64,000 bases of DNA from Lumbricus rubellus (lineage: Eukaryota > Annelida > Clitellata > Crassiclitellata > Lumbricidae). The stretch is taken from NCBI GenBank assembly GCA_945859605.1, contig OX243820.1:25374794-25438793 (forward strand). Direction: 5' to 3'. Of this stretch, positions 1 through 12,900 are shown piece after piece; position 1 is the first letter of the stretch; the number at the start of each line of letters is the position of its first letter. Position numbers and translations under genes: made by a program. The notes beneath the pieces are model-generated. The model made no database searches. It was not told the origin of the DNA and worked only from the letters and a program-made list of their open reading frames with translations.

Positions 1-1268
1 GTGATGTCTTGGTCAGTTACTAAATGCCACTATAAGATAGAGTCCTAATTGTCTACGTACAATACACAATGCTTTCATTTTGGTCTGCATGGAAAATCCG
101 AATCCAAGAATGAACATATCGTGGACAACAGCAGTCCACGTGGCACGCCATTTGCAATGGTACCCATCCGAAATTAATAATGTCTATTATTGGAATGGTC
201 AGAATTGCCTAGCAACCCGTAAGTCTACTTGCAACGACGTCGTGTTACGTGAGTAAAAACAATCGGACAAAATTGCCAAAACCAATATGACCACGCTGTG
301 GTTTTGTACTCAATATGAAGCATGTAGACCTACATAGTAGCAGATCCACTTACCGGGTACCCGAGTATTATAGTTCAAAACATAAAACAAGACCATCGTG
401 TGTATTATGAATGCTGCATGTGTGCTTAAATGAAACTATGGACATTGTACTTATGTATAACCTATGTATTAGACTGGTCCAAATTCGCATGGGAAAAAAT
501 TTTTCTTTTGGTTTTTTGAGGCATGTTGATACATTTGTTCATTTTGATCTAAAAAGTACCTGTGTGAAATTTTATGCCACAATTGTAATATTAAGGGGTC
601 ACTCACGAGCATCAAAGATGGGGTTTGGGGGCTATATATTGATAGTCCATGCAATTTGCAGTTTGACCTGGGAAAAATTATAACACAAGCTTTCTGAACG
701 GTTTCCTTCTCAGGATTTGCTGCTGAATAAAATATCCAAAATCCGATAAGATCTGACCATGGGGTCTCCCCCAAAATGGGGTTCAAAGTATAATGGTTTT
801 TGTTCATTTTTACATTGAATATCGGGCTGCTGACAACCTTAATGTGGCTGGAAACTGATGTTTTCAAGAACAATTTTCATAAATTTGTTGGTTGTCCCTC
901 TCATAACATTGATAAGTAGGCCTATACTTAAACAGACCTACCCTTAGGAGACTCGAAGGGAGCATTAGGGCACGTGCCCCCATGATGTTCAATAAATTGA
1001 GCTGGTTTCAACGCTGGACCGCAGCATTATTTTTGACAGGCTTTCTAGTCACATCCTATTTGCAGTCCAATACTGTATGGCCAAAGGTCTATTTCTTAAA
1101 GCTCACTTAGGCATGCCAGGGTTGACAGACGAACCATTATAGCGTCAATCTGAGAGATTCCTTCATCCACGAAGTCAAGAAAGAAGATGCCCTCTTAGTT
1201 CCACTCTGGAATGGTAAGGTAACTGTAGCAGACCATACAGGAGAAAGAAGAGGGCACATAGGTTGACC
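1..1268. other. No gene recognised
   Basis: AT-rich sequence with only short, overlapping open frames on both strands (for example around 411-873). None has a recognisable domain or flanking splice sites in matching phase. I see no repeat or RNA gene here. Confidence 0.5.
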
Positions 1269-1377
1269 CAGGGTGTGAATTACTGGGCGTTTCAGCCCCC
1301 AGTCTTTCTTAGAGCCCCATAGTAAAGTATTTTTTTCACACACCCAATTCCAAGTGAATCATGGTTCAACCCCAGTG
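1269..1377. mobile_element. Short hAT-like MITE, third member of the TGAGAATTG family
   Basis: The sequence starts CAGGGTGTGAATTAC and its interior (CCCCAGTC, AGAGCCCCAT, TAAAGTAT, CATGGTTCAACCCC) matches the elements at 19747-19894 and about 41690-41825. It is flanked by GGTTGACC (1261-1268) and AGTTGACC (1378-1385), seven of eight matching, the duplication length of hAT transposition. The right end is shorter than in the other copies, so it may be internally truncated. Confidence 0.5.
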
Positions 1378-1469
1378 AGTTGACCTTTTGTCAATAACTG
1401 TTGATTTCAAGCCCAAATATCAAATTCGATGAGTTCCATCGGGTAGCCTACTGGAACTGCCATGACCAT

Positions 1470-1795
1470 TGACCAACGTCGCTGTCAAGATCAATGAAGA
1501 ATGGACATTGGGAAAACCTATTGAATCTATTTTATTTGACTCTACTGCTTACAACACTGGCATGGGATCCAGTATACGGATGTTAGTAACTGTTCAGTGT
1601 TGTATTTTGTTGACCTCTGTTGCGTTTAAGTTGTACAGACATCTCACAACAGAGTCTATGTTGGATACAGTCTTCACAGTTGTGATGGACTCATCTTCTG
1701 GACCCGATATTCAGCTATTCAAACGTTTATCACCAACAGTGGTCTTTCATCATAACAGTCCGCTAGTCCGTGCATTTCAGGCTCTAAAATAGATG
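1470..1795 (+). pseudogene. Possible remnant of a transposase-like ORF
   Basis: An open frame of about 107 codons contains LGKPIESILFDSTAYNTG and later a segment rich in MDSSSGPDIQLFKRL. The first resembles an FDTTAxNTG segment I recall from uncharacterised transposase-like invertebrate proteins, where an aspartate starts an RNase-H-like fold. The usual following His/Cys motif (ACRHH) is absent and the frame breaks after 1795, so if the assignment is right this is a decayed fragment. A chance ORF is the alternative. The motif is from memory. Confidence 0.3.
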
Positions 1796-2879
1796 ACTGC
1801 AGGAAGTGCCAAGATGCAGCTATCGTGGTCATGAAGATCTCCAGAACTGTGTAAACTGCTTCTGTATTTTCTAACAGGGGATCTTCACACTCCACAATGC
1901 ACGACAGATAACAAAGTTCATTTACGTATACTCAAACTCGTGATGTTTTCACTTTTTTGAGCCAATGAAACCAGCCAGGATCGGGGAAGCTATAATCTGA
2001 GAAGTGGCTGTTTTCATTGTCCTGATCTAATCCAGTACCTGCAGCGTAGTGGCTCCAAGAGCTTGTGATGCTGCTATGAATGACTTTGCTCTCCTGGATG
2101 ACTTACACAACGCTGTAAATGAGAAGATCACTAAGGCGGCATTTACTACACTTTCATGCATGCTTCATTTCTGGTATTTAGGAATTGACCTTGCTGGGTT
2201 CTTATTTTTCTCCAAGAAGTAGTTAATGAACGAGAAAAGAGATAATCAAGACCCAAGTAAAGAAGAAGAACCTAGACTGCAAGAGGTAGTTTCCTAAGGA
2301 AAACAAGGAGAGGAAATAACAGAGAGCCGGAGGTTTATGAAATCTCTTTGTATTAAGGAGACGTTGTTGGATCTTCCTCTTAAGTAGGCCTACAGACCAA
2401 GTCGTGAATGATGGGGCAGAGAGATTTCTGAGATTAGTTGCAACATTCAGCACCTTCAATGACTCGCTGACGAAGAGCGAAGACATTAAGCATTACCCCA
2501 GGTGGCGGAGCTTCATCGTAATCTTCATGGTCAAATTCGAATTTCGGAACCGACAATGTGACATGCTGACAGCATTCTTATATATTTTTTATTCAACACT
2601 AGAAAGTCAATTAAACTCTAATTGCAGCTGCCTTTTCATGCTGGCAATTCAATAATATTGATAACAGCTCAAATGGAAGGTTCAGTGCACGTTGATTGGA
2701 TGCCTGCCAGTTATATTGCACCGTTTACAATGTAGTAAGCATGCTAAAACTTTGACAGCATTGAGGGACCTGAAGATAGAGCCTCAGTGTTTTCATATTT
2801 TGCACTGTGGGTTTCTGGTACCAGATGTACAAAAAAATCAACATGCCTTTCAAATATTTCAATGTTCAGTTTTTTGGAC

Positions 2880-3190
2880 CAGTCTACTATGTATGTATTT
2901 ATGCACGTATGTACGAATATCTATCTGAACGTATGTGCAGTGCTAAATTATGCATGTATCTCTATTATAAATTTATTTATGTTTGCATGTAGGCCTATTG
3001 GTGAATGAATTACTGAATTCAGACATGCATGTGTTTGCATGCATGAATGTATGTATGTTTGTATGTGCATGAATGTATGTATGTTTGTATGCATGCAGGT
3101 ATGTACGTATGTACACGTACGTACGTATGTATGTATGTATGTATGTATGTATCTTGCATGCATGTACAACATTGTTTATGTATGTAAGCA
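2880..3190. repeat. Imperfect (ATGT)n microsatellite
   Basis: Diverged ATGT/TTGT/ACGT tetranucleotide repeats, cleanest at about 3120-3155. The overlapping frames reading MYVCMYVC or YIHTYIHT come from the repeat and are not genes. The same motif forms the much longer array in the Ptf1a intron. Confidence 0.85.
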
Positions 3191-3363
3191 TACATTACCA
3201 CAACCATTACCACCAGTTTATTGGTCCAAAAGTGTATGCAAAGTAGTAACATAATATCATCATCGTACTAGGGACAAATAATTTGTTGGTCACGATTGGA
3301 ACCCATGCAGAAGTGACTGCAGAGTCCCAATGGTTAGGGCCACCTATTAAAAAAGGTCCTCTG

Positions 3364-4048
3364 CAGTGGCGTAGCAATAGGGCGTGCAACCTGTGCAGTG
3401 AACGAGGGCCCCCGGCTGTCAGGGGCTTCCCGGGGTCAGAGTCAATTTTTAACTTTAAGGATATTCAGAATGTATTCAAACCTAGCCTACATCTAGGCCT
3501 ATAGCGTACACACCCAGTAAGTTTTTGGGTTTCAGCCGAAATGTCCACAATTAGTCCTACGCTACCTTACTATAAATATATTTACTCTTTGCAGTCTTTG
3601 GCCGGAAGTAGTTGTGCTGACGTATAAACATAATTATTGTGTTATGGTCTACGCGTCTACGCAAACGCGTTCAAAATTTATTATCTTCGTAGTAAGATGT
3701 AAAATTTATTAAGGATAAAATATTTAAGTAAGGCCTATGGGTGATTGATGATTAATACCTCAGGAGATGAAGCAATTTTTGTGATTACTTTTGTATGGTA
3801 TTCTAGTTCAATTTTTCTCTGCTTGTATGGAGAAGAATATGTTTCATTAGATAAATTTGTTAAAATAATTTTTAAAAAGATGTTTCTAGTTTATTTTCAT
3901 TTAACTATGGTGTGAAATATGCAAATTTTGTAAGAGAACCAGACGTTTTGCACAGCTTTGTTGTTTGAAATCGAATGGGGTTTCAAGCATTTAAGGGGCC
4001 CACCACCTAAGCTCTGCACAGAGGCCCCAAGACCTTGCTACGCCACTG
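3364..4048. mobile_element. Non-autonomous hAT element, 685 bp, exact 8-bp TSD
   Basis: The left end reads CAGTGGCGTAGCAATAGG and the reverse complement of the right end reads CAGTGGCGTAGCAAGGTC, giving a 14-base terminal inverted repeat. GTCCTCTG occurs at 3356-3363 and again at 4049-4056 as an exact target-site duplication. CAGTGGCG termini with 8-bp duplications are characteristic of hAT transposons. The interior is AT-rich with no long ORF, so it needs a transposase supplied elsewhere. Confidence 0.9.
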
Positions 4049-4151
4049 GTCCTCTGTTATTAATTATTATAAATATTCTGGTGATAGATGGTTAACAGTC
4101 TCTAGGTTCTTTAGACTTGTTTAATATTCTAAGTGACTTAGTATTATATGT

Positions 4152-4290
4152 CAGTGCTTTAAGTGTGGAAAATTAAATGCCTGGACGCCCCTTACCTTTC
4201 CAGACTGTGCTGGCCAATAAGTGGCAGGACGGCGGCTAGATTTAAAAATGGTGCATGGACGCCGTCCATGACCGTCCAGCCACACTTTAA
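4152..4290. mobile_element. Short hAT-like MITE, copy of the 17621 element
   Basis: Begins CAGTGCTTTAAGTGTGG and ends in the inverse, CCACACTTTAAGCCTTG. The interior (CCTGGACGCCCCTTAC, GCAGGACGGC, GACGCCGTCCATGACCG) matches the element at 17621-17795. Flanking duplications are degraded here, so the ends rest on the paralogue. Confidence 0.65.
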
Positions 4291-4299
4291 GCCTTGATA

Positions 4300-5250
4300 T
4301 TATGTGCAAAAAAGTAACATCCTATTACAGAACATCAAACCTTATCTAGGAAAACAATCGCGCATTTTCAGTATCTCAATGCACTCATTCGCAATTATAA
4401 GCTGTGTAAAACACCAAACCTTAAGCAAGCAATCCTTCGTTCATAATGCTAAGACTACTTAGTATAGGCCTATGCATGTAGGCACGTATGCTGTTATGTC
4501 TTTTGCATAATCATATATATATACATGTATATACAGTATTATACACATCTGTATGATTGAAAAGCAAAAGAGAAGGAATATTAAGATCATCGAAGACAAC
4601 AAGACTACGGAATTAAAACTTCATTCGGTATTCTACTGTTTAAAATTCAGCCTTACCTGGCGCGTTTCGGTGTGGCTGCGAAACAAGCCAAAAAGGTCAC
4701 AGTTTGCTTCGTTTTGGTATTATTTTATACACGCATGCAGTGGCCATTTGTATTTTAATTTATTCAGTTAAATACGCGATTTTATCGGGGAGCAGGAGCC
4801 TGTCTCTGCAGCGTGCCAGCCGGAGAATAGCGCGTCTTAGATCGATTGAAGTGCCTCGTAACTAGACATTTATTGTCTGTATTATCAAAGTCGCACTTGC
4901 CGCAAGTCAAACATTTGCCTTTCCCGCTGGTGGAGAGACAATTATGCACTTTACATTGGCGGCGGATAAGAGCTTTAATGGTTTCATTCAAACATAATGT
5001 TCACTGTTCAGGCAAAATGTCAGTTCTGTATCGTAATGCGTTTTTGTCGATATTCAAATGGCATGCCACTTATCTAAATGAGCAGTTTGTCTCGGTACAT
5101 TGACATTTGCTCATTTCAACAGTGAAGCCTTGAAACGGGCAATAACACGCCGATTAGGAGCATTTCATTCGGTGAATTTAATCTAAATTACCTCTCAGCT
5201 GTTAGACGTAGCCATAGGCTTAGCGGCGGGTAAAGGCCTGTTTTGAATCC
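4300..5250. other. No gene recognised
   Basis: Unique-looking AT-rich sequence with small open frames on both strands near 4550-5100. No domain, splice-site pair or repeat family is evident. Confidence 0.4.
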
Positions 5251-5255
5251 ATACG

Positions 5256-5645
5256 AGAGACAGACAGACAGACAGACAGACAATGACAGAGAGTGAGAGA
5301 GACAGAGATGCCAAGAGACAGAGATGCAAAGAACAGAGAGACAGAGAGAGAGAGGACGAGAGAGAAGTAACGATACAGACAGACAGGACAGACAGACATG
5401 ACAGACAGACACGGCAGACAGACAGACAGAAGACAGACAGAGAGTGAGAGAGATAGAGATACCAAGAGACAGAGATACAAAGAACAGAGAGACAGAGAGA
5501 CAGAGGAAGAGAGAGAGAGAGAAAGGTAAGAAGACAGACAGACAAGAAAGACAGACAGGCAGGCAGAGAGTGAGAGCGATATACAGCAACCCTGAGACAG
5601 AGTCAGTGATAGGGAGACAGAGAGACAGAGACAGAGGGGGAGATG

Positions 5646-5730
<85 letters not shown>

Positions 5731-5844
5731 AGAGAGAGAGAGGATGGAGTGAGTGAGTGATTGAGAGAGATAGTGAGAGAGAGACACAGAGAGAGAGGCA
5801 GAAAGAGAGGCAGAGAGAGAGAGAGAGAGAAAGAAAGAGAGAGA

Positions 5845-5886
<42 letters not shown>

Positions 5887-5985
5887 AAGAGAGAGAGAGA
5901 GAGAAAGAAAGAGAGAGAGAGAGAAAGAGGGAGAGAGGGAGGGAGATAGAGTGGAAAAAAAGAGAAAGAGATAGACAGAAACAAA
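5256..5985. repeat. Polypurine (GACA/GA)n low-complexity tract
   Basis: About 730 bases of almost pure purine on the + strand, mixing GACAGACA, GAGAGAGA and GAAAGAGA with a short (GT)n at 5646-5668. It creates long spurious Ser/Leu or Arg/Glu frames in all phases. Such homopurine tracts with mirror symmetry can adopt triplex structures. Confidence 0.9.
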
Positions 5986-6254
5986 GAGTGGGAAAGAGAA
6001 ATGCAGACTGCTGCACTGGCAGGCAGGCAGCAACAGGAGGTTGACGCACAGCGCATGCAATTGAAATGTGGAAATGAACTTTCATCATGATCATCAATGT
6101 CTACTTGTCGCTATCACTTGCGGCGCTAAAGACATTTTGCGTTTTGACCATTGAGTTATTAGAATTCACAAAGACGGCAACGATTTGAACTCTGAAAAAC
6201 TTCACCTTTGCGATGGCATACAGTACACTCTCACGCAGCCTAACTGTCCATCGT

Positions 6255-6310
6255 CTGACAAAAGGCACACAAGCACACTCACGCACACACCCACGCGCAC
6301 GCACACACAC
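6255..6310. repeat. Short CA-rich tract
   Basis: ACACAC and CACGCACAC repeats on the + strand; no coding meaning seen. Confidence 0.6.
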
Positions 6311-6539
6311 AGCGACACCCTGACAGTCCTGCAAGAAGAATACTGGACGGTTGGAAAGAGCCGTGAAGCAGCAGAAGTGTGATGCTGCGCCACTTACACT
6401 GACGATGATGATGATGATCATGGAAATTATGTTGTTGATTTTTGATTGATTGATTGATTGATTTATTGCCAAAGAAAAAACAAACATGAATACAAGAGGT
6501 CTAGTGGATACAGAACGGTCTCTAAGCAACAGGAAACCC

Positions 6540-6690
6540 GTATGATGACGATGAAGACGATGATGGTGGCGATGGAGGTGGTGGTAGTGGTGAGGTGGTG
6601 GTCTTGATCGTGGTGGTGGCGGTGATGGTGGTGGTGGTTGTGGGGGTGGTTGTGATTGTTTTAGTGATGATGGTGGTAGCGGGAATAGAG
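6540..6690. repeat. Low-complexity (GGTGGT/GATGAT)n tract
   Basis: GATGATG and GGTGGTGG trinucleotide runs. Open frames across it on the minus strand (Pro- and Thr-rich) are composition artefacts. Confidence 0.7.
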
Positions 6691-7149
6691 GCATAAAGGC
6701 ACAAGATAAGATTTTAGACTGAAAAGGACCAAGTTAGGATTTATAAGAAATCAGTCTCTAAATAATTAATTTTATAGACGTATCTTAGGCCTATTCTATG
6801 CAACACCCTTCCATTCACCCAGTCTGTTGTTGCACAACTCACTAGCAAACTGACTTCACTGTTCGCCAGGGTGCGCAGCCATAGGTTCTGTATTAAAAGA
6901 GACTCCGAAACAATTACATGTATAGCGTAGAACTAATTATACAGGGAGTAGAAGAAGAAATAATGCCTTGTTATTCGGGGGACTGTTCGTTCAGCAAATC
7001 TTTACTCAGAATAAAATTATTGCTCGTGGCACCATCGAAAATAATCACTTGATCAATAATTTGTGGGTATACGTTTAATGAATGAGTAATAAAAATAATA
7101 ATTTTTATTGACTAGAAACGCATGATGCATCATTGCGAGTAGGCCTAAT

Positions 7150-9877
7150 CGGATAGACCCTTGAAAGTGTATGGACCAGGAAGACAATCGATAAATATAA
7201 TAGGCCTATTCAATTGATGATCAGTAGGCCTACGTAGTCTATTCGACTAAACAACAGACAAGAATAAAACGAAAAACAATGAAGACTTTTATATCTCGTA
7301 ATAATAGACTATTATCGTGGATCGCAGTAGTAGACATCTTATACGGCATCAGTGGCGATTACACGAGTACTCATTGAGTAGGCATGACTTACTGTTCTAC
7401 TTCAGAAGGGCAGTAAACCATGAAGATAATCACCGCCACGCTGATCAAAGTAAGCGCACAAAACAAACATTTTCAAACTGGACGACAGTAGACGTCCATT
7501 GTCCAATGTTTAAGTGGACATCGATTTGTGAGTCGATCACTTGTCAGTTTCTGAGACACAGATAATTATCGCGTACTATTTCGGAAATCTTATTATCTGG
7601 TTTTGAAAGAAATTAGGCCTGCCCTTTGTTGTGAAATCTGTCTATATTGAGCATATTTCAAGCCTATTATAAACTAAATATTAACGACGGTGGGTTCTAC
7701 ATGTAGGCTACATGTATGTGCAATGGCGCCATATGAGCAATTCGAGTATAGGCCTAGGATTGTTACCATTGTAAGGATGGTATATTATTATTATTTATTG
7801 GCTGATGAAGATAATAAACAAATCTATTTCATCTTCGACCTTTACTTCAATTACCCACGCTTTCGTCTGTTCTCGGATTGATTATAATAATTGTGTCCTT
7901 TTGGGCCTCCACAATGTTTGGCTATCTCCTCTACCGTCTGTGCTCAATGCGGCTGCTAGGCTCATTGCCCGTCTTCCTCGATTCTCCCACATGTTCATAT
8001 TCATAGCTGAACAGCTTCACTGGCTTCCACTCTCGACCCGTATACAATTCAAAGTTCGGTCCTCAAGTCTCAATTAGGTCTTGCTCCCATAATGTATCTT
8101 TCTGATCTTATTCTTCGCCGCATTTCTGCCATTTCGATGCATACTTTTCGGTCCCCTGATCGGCTTGGCCTTTTTGTTCCCAGCGTCAGGACCTCTATAG
8201 CTCAATCCAGATTATTTGCCAGCATTGGCCCTCCCTATGGAATGGACTTTCTCCATCAGTCCGCTCTGTCATCTTCTCTGGTAGGCTAATCTTCCCTCAC
8301 CTTTCTCTATTCTTAAAATATGCCTTTTCTCTCAGGGTTGTACGCACTGGGAGCGCTTCTCAATGGCTCCTGCTGCGTGGTGCGCTATATAAATGGTCAG
8401 ATACAATGCAATGCAATTCAAGACTTCGCGTGCTTTTTGTCCGGGCTTAGGACCGGCACAGGGACTTTGTTGGTTCCCTGTGGCAGAGGATGGATGCAGT
8501 TTAACGTCGTGTCCAGGACTTTAGGAAATCATACGAGTTGGTTTGTTACATTGATTATAAAGTTTATTAGCACACTAAATTTAAATAAATCCGAACACTT
8601 TGAACAATTTATATGGGGCAAAAGGGGCAATTGGTTTCATGTAAAAGTACCCCTTTTTCTATTAAATACTGTTCTATAACAAAATTTCTACGTGCTAAAG
8701 CTCAAATGATAGGCCAATAACGATGCACAACGTGACACCGAGAAATTTTCATTTGGTACAATACCCAATGCCCATGTTCATTGTTTCCTGCTTTGCTTTT
8801 TTGAAGCTCTTGCTAGAACATCTAGCCGTGACCATTGTCTTTTACCCCTCTTGAAAAAGCATCTGCAACTGTGTAGGCTATATGTCTACAAGCTTTACGC
8901 GCATGCATGTAATTGTACTTCTATTAGGCCTACATTACGCGAATAAACCTCATAGAGCCTATGCATGGCCTTAGTCTACGAATATTTTCTGATGGCTGGT
9001 ACCACATAATTATTTAAGCCGTGATTCCCAAGTAATACTTTTGATTAGCAGTTAAGCTAACCAGCTGCGAAACATTCCGAGTGGACAGCACAAAAGACTC
9101 ATTATTTTAGAAAAGCAATTCAGGGTTTTATTTTTTAAACTCAAAATATTGCCAGGCGTTAGCTGCAAAATCAGTGTCGCATAAAGAACAGTGAAGATCA
9201 CAGCTTACGTACGGTTAGGGCGTTAGACCAAGCCTCTTTCTTTAAACTTCATATTTTCTCTACAGCCGACAACACGGAGCATGCATGCTTCATTGCAAGC
9301 TGTAAGTGGTTCACGATAAGCATGGCGTGATTATTTGTGATAACATTATTTCAAAGGACACTGCTGCTAAACGCGTAATCGGAAGTGAAGTCTCGCTTGA
9401 AACCGGTCTTACGCATCCAATGTATGACGTATAGGTTTAGTCGTAGGACGTAATGGCCTACTATGTTCTCCCCTCTCAATCATACATAAAACGGAAGTGC
9501 GTAGGCTACGTGGTTGACGCAATTAATGGGCTTATACGTCGATCAACGACTACTATAAAGACGATTGAAATGCCGCAACAGACATTGCCACGATCAGATT
9601 CAACGTGTGATTATTTTTTTCGAACCTCATCATTAGGACTATAAATTATTGTTTATTTTTGACAACTAAATATCGACACGGTGTTGACATCGCTACAGCA
9701 CAAACGAAGCCAAATCTAATGAGCAATAAAAGCAATAAAAGAGATTACAAGAAAGACTGGATGCGTAAATATCGATAAACAAAGTTGAAACCCAAAACAT
9801 TGAAGTAGAACTTTGAGGCAATCGCTGGAACTTCGAGAGCATTATTTATTTGTGTGTTGGAAATAAGAAATACTAAA
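7150..9877 (+). other. 5' flank of gene A, duplicated upstream of gene C
   Basis: Several short blocks recur in the same order before gene C. TATGGACCAGGAAGACAATCG (7171 region) matches TATGGACCAAGAAGATAATC near 58680. GACATCTTATAC (7332 region) recurs near 58876. CACGCTGAT (7437 region) recurs near 58996. TGGTTGACGCA with CTTATAC (9510 region) recurs near 60110. The A copy is about 0.9 kb longer; 0.6 kb of that is the LINE fragment at 7800-8421. Promoter elements probably lie here; a TATAAATT at 9640 is one weak candidate. Confidence 0.65.
7800..8421 (+). mobile_element. 3' fragment of a CR1-like LINE
   Basis: Translation in two frames gives the familiar post-RT segment of CR1-like non-LTR elements: SRIDYNNCVLLGL, VLNAAARLIARLPRF, then LHWLPLSTRIQFKV. 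After a frameshift near 8075 come APMYLSDLI and a degenerate end. It finishes in a tail with GCGCTATATAAATGGTCAGA and ATACAATGCA repeats. A second copy of this tail is at 23063-23222. The fragment is absent from the paralogous flank of gene C, so it probably inserted after the duplication. Confidence 0.8.
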
Positions 9878-9959
9878 ATGTGGCGTATTGGATTAGGTCT
9901 GGTCATCTCGTTTTTTGGAATCACCTTCGTCTCTGCGCTTCCGACCAAAGCTGCAGCAG
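9878..9959 (+). CDS. Gene A exon 1: signal peptide
   Basis: The ATG at 9878 opens a hydrophobic leader (GLGLVISFFGITFVSALP) followed by a short polar stretch, ending in phase 1 at a GTTTGT donor. Gene C exon 1 (60500-60572) has the same design and phase, with a similar leader context (AGTAAA or ACTAAA before ATG). Confidence 0.75.
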
Positions 9960-12900
9960 GTTTGTTCAGTCGATCTTCTTTTTTAAAAATTCGTCGCTGC
10001 GATACCAAAAACTGCCACCGCCAAAATTATAGGCTATATCAACCATAACGCCAAATTTAGTATGAAAAATTTGACCAATTTCTATTGTTAATGTAATCCT
10101 ATCTGAACGTCAATTACAAGATAGGCCTATAGAATAGCATAGGCCTACAAGCCCAGTCTTAATGTTATACGTGGTGACAACTGCATGATCGCATAGTGAC
10201 ATGAAGAGCAGAAGAAAGCGAGTTCGAGCCCCACACGGTCTACCCAGCCTTCTATTCTCGAGACAGCAGCAGTAAAGTGAGTAGCAGTTTTACTGAACAT
10301 GCAACCTTGGGTTCGGCGGAAAACCTGGTCACCTACCGCCAATACATATCAATGCCACCTACATTGTAAGTGCTGATTTCCTGACACCGGAGATCTGCAC
10401 AGGCTCCGACGCTACTAAAGTGAAAATGGACAAATACATTGAATTTTGGCAACCGTTATGTCTCTCGAACACATCGAACAGTCTAAAATTCAGCCCTTTA
10501 ATTATTGTAACGATAATGTTATGAATATGGTTAATATAATTGTTATAAAATATGATCATTGATGTTATAAACGAATTTCATTTATTTCAGAGTTGAAAAC
10601 CATTGATCTCGTCATCACAGCATTCCAGAAATTGGGTGTTGTGTACGTCGATGGCATGCCACTGGTTCTGCCAAATCATGAAAACTGGAATCAGACGGAT
10701 CGTGTAGCATTGCCATCAATGAGTCGATTGATTGCGCTGCAAGGGTTAAGCTCCAGCATCGAACCATGTGCAGGTGTTATAGCTTCGGTGAACGACACTT
10801 ATCACGTTACAAGCAATTTGTGGAAATGTAAAGCACTGGACGATCCCGGCTGGACAGAACTTGGATTCGATGACTCTGGTTGGCCCAATGCATTTGAGTA
10901 CGGCACTAACGGCAATCATGCAACCTGTACTCAGAAAAGGCAGTTTTCAGACATCAGTTCAAATGCTCAGTGGATCTGGTCGGATAACTTGGACGAATTT
11001 GTTGTTTACTGCAGAGGTTATCTGCGTAAGTATGATGTCTAAAATTATTTTGTAAATAGAAATAAAGATAGGCTAACCTCAACTTAATGTTCAGTAGCGG
11101 ATTGTTGAGCTCGCACTAGTCGTAGTATAATTCTAAAAAGCTGCAAATATCAATAGGTTGCTTTATAAACAGTTTCGTTGTAGGCTACATTTTAACGAGT
11201 TCATGAGATGCAATCATTCTTTGCGCAAAACATCTCAGGGAAGAAAATTTAATGTTTCAAGAAATAGGCTAGCAATTAATGGACTAGACTCTATTCATTA
11301 TGGAAATTCAAACAAAAAGAATAATTAAACAGCTGTAACTTTATGTTATGAAAATTGTTTAGTGGAAGTGTCAAGGATTGCTAAAGAAATGCTGTGCCTG
11401 TATGTCATCAATATGTGGACGAATAATCTCAATTGATTGCTGAGAAATTGCGTTTTCTCTGGTGGGACATTTTCGTTTTATTGAGCTACCGTGTAAGCTT
11501 ACAGTTAATCTGTGGTCTAATCGTTTCTGGAACTGTTGTAGCTGTTTGTGACAGTTCTCCTTGTCAGAACAACGGAACATGTCTATTAAACGATGTGCAA
11601 ATGTGTCGATGTCTGCCGCAGTTCACAGGAACTTACTGCGAAACGGGTAAGTCCAAAAACTTAGACTATGTTGACTAATTTCTTCTGAAAAACAGGCGTA
11701 GCCTACTCTACACAGGACTAGAATTTCAAAATGGGTTTGATACTGTAATAACTTTGTCAGTAACTCATAAATAAGTAGCCTAGATGAAGCATGAAAATTC
11801 ATGCTTTTGACAGAAATAACAAACACAAGTTACTATTGCGAAAGGCCTTCACTCCAAACAATGTCATGTTCGGTTTTACATTTACTGTTTAACCCTGCAC
11901 TTCTTAGACGGGTACTGTGTAGTTTGTACATGTTAGACTTAGTGACAGCAATTAATTAGGCGGAATCTTGAGAAATACTAGAAACTTGTCGTACCATGCA
12001 GTTGCTGAAATACGTTTTTCCTTGCAAGTTGTGCGTTGACAGGCATTTATTTTATTGGGTTGGCAGAGGCATTAGAAGTTCTATGGAATAGTATTTCAGG
12101 ACCATTCATTAAATTTAGTAGCATTTTTACAAGACTTAGTTCTTAAAGTACATTGTGATTTCAGATATGCTCGCAACTCCTGAGACAACAATGATGACAA
12201 CACAACCTGAAACAACAGAAGGCATCACCACAAGCATCCGACAGACAACAGAAGTGACAACACTGTTACAAACAACACAGGGTATTACAACTGAAAACCG
12301 GCAGACAACACAGGAGACAACAACAACACCGGAAATAACAACACCACAAACAACAACACCGGAAACAACAACACCGGAAACAACAACACCGGAAACAACA
12401 ACACCGGCAACAACGACACCAGCAACAACAACACCGGAAACAACAACACTGGAAACAACAACAACTGAAACAACAACACCGGAAACAACGACACCGGAAA
12501 CAACAACACCGGAAACAACGACACCTGAAACAACAACACCTGAAACAACAACACCGGAAACAACAACACCGGAAACAACAACACCGGAAACAACAACACC
12601 GGCAACAACAACACCGGAAGCAACAACACCTGAAACAACAACAACACCGGCAGCAACAACACCGGTAACAACAGCACCAGCAACTACAGCACCGACCCCA
12701 GGCGCAACGGTGCCGTCAATCACCTCAATTCCGACAGTTGCTACTACACCGGGCGTTCCGACTGCAACACAGCCGTCAACCGAATCAGGAGCTACAACAA
12801 TACGGCAGTCAACAACCTCCACACCAACCCATTCCACTTCGCAGTCTTTTGGATCGAACTCTACCACAACCGCATGTGGACACACCACTTGCCCCTCGAC

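Noticed and set aside
469..873. 134-codon minus ORF and overlapping 90-codon + ORF
   Set aside because: Mutually overlapping on opposite strands, no domain, no conserved splice context.
5188..6060. 290-codon Ser/Leu-rich minus ORF and Arg/Glu-rich + ORFs
   Set aside because: Pure low-complexity purine/pyrimidine repeat, open in several frames, with no domain.
12136..12888. 250-codon minus ORF rich in GVVVSGVVV
   Set aside because: Shadow of the Thr-rich coding repeat of gene A on the + strand.
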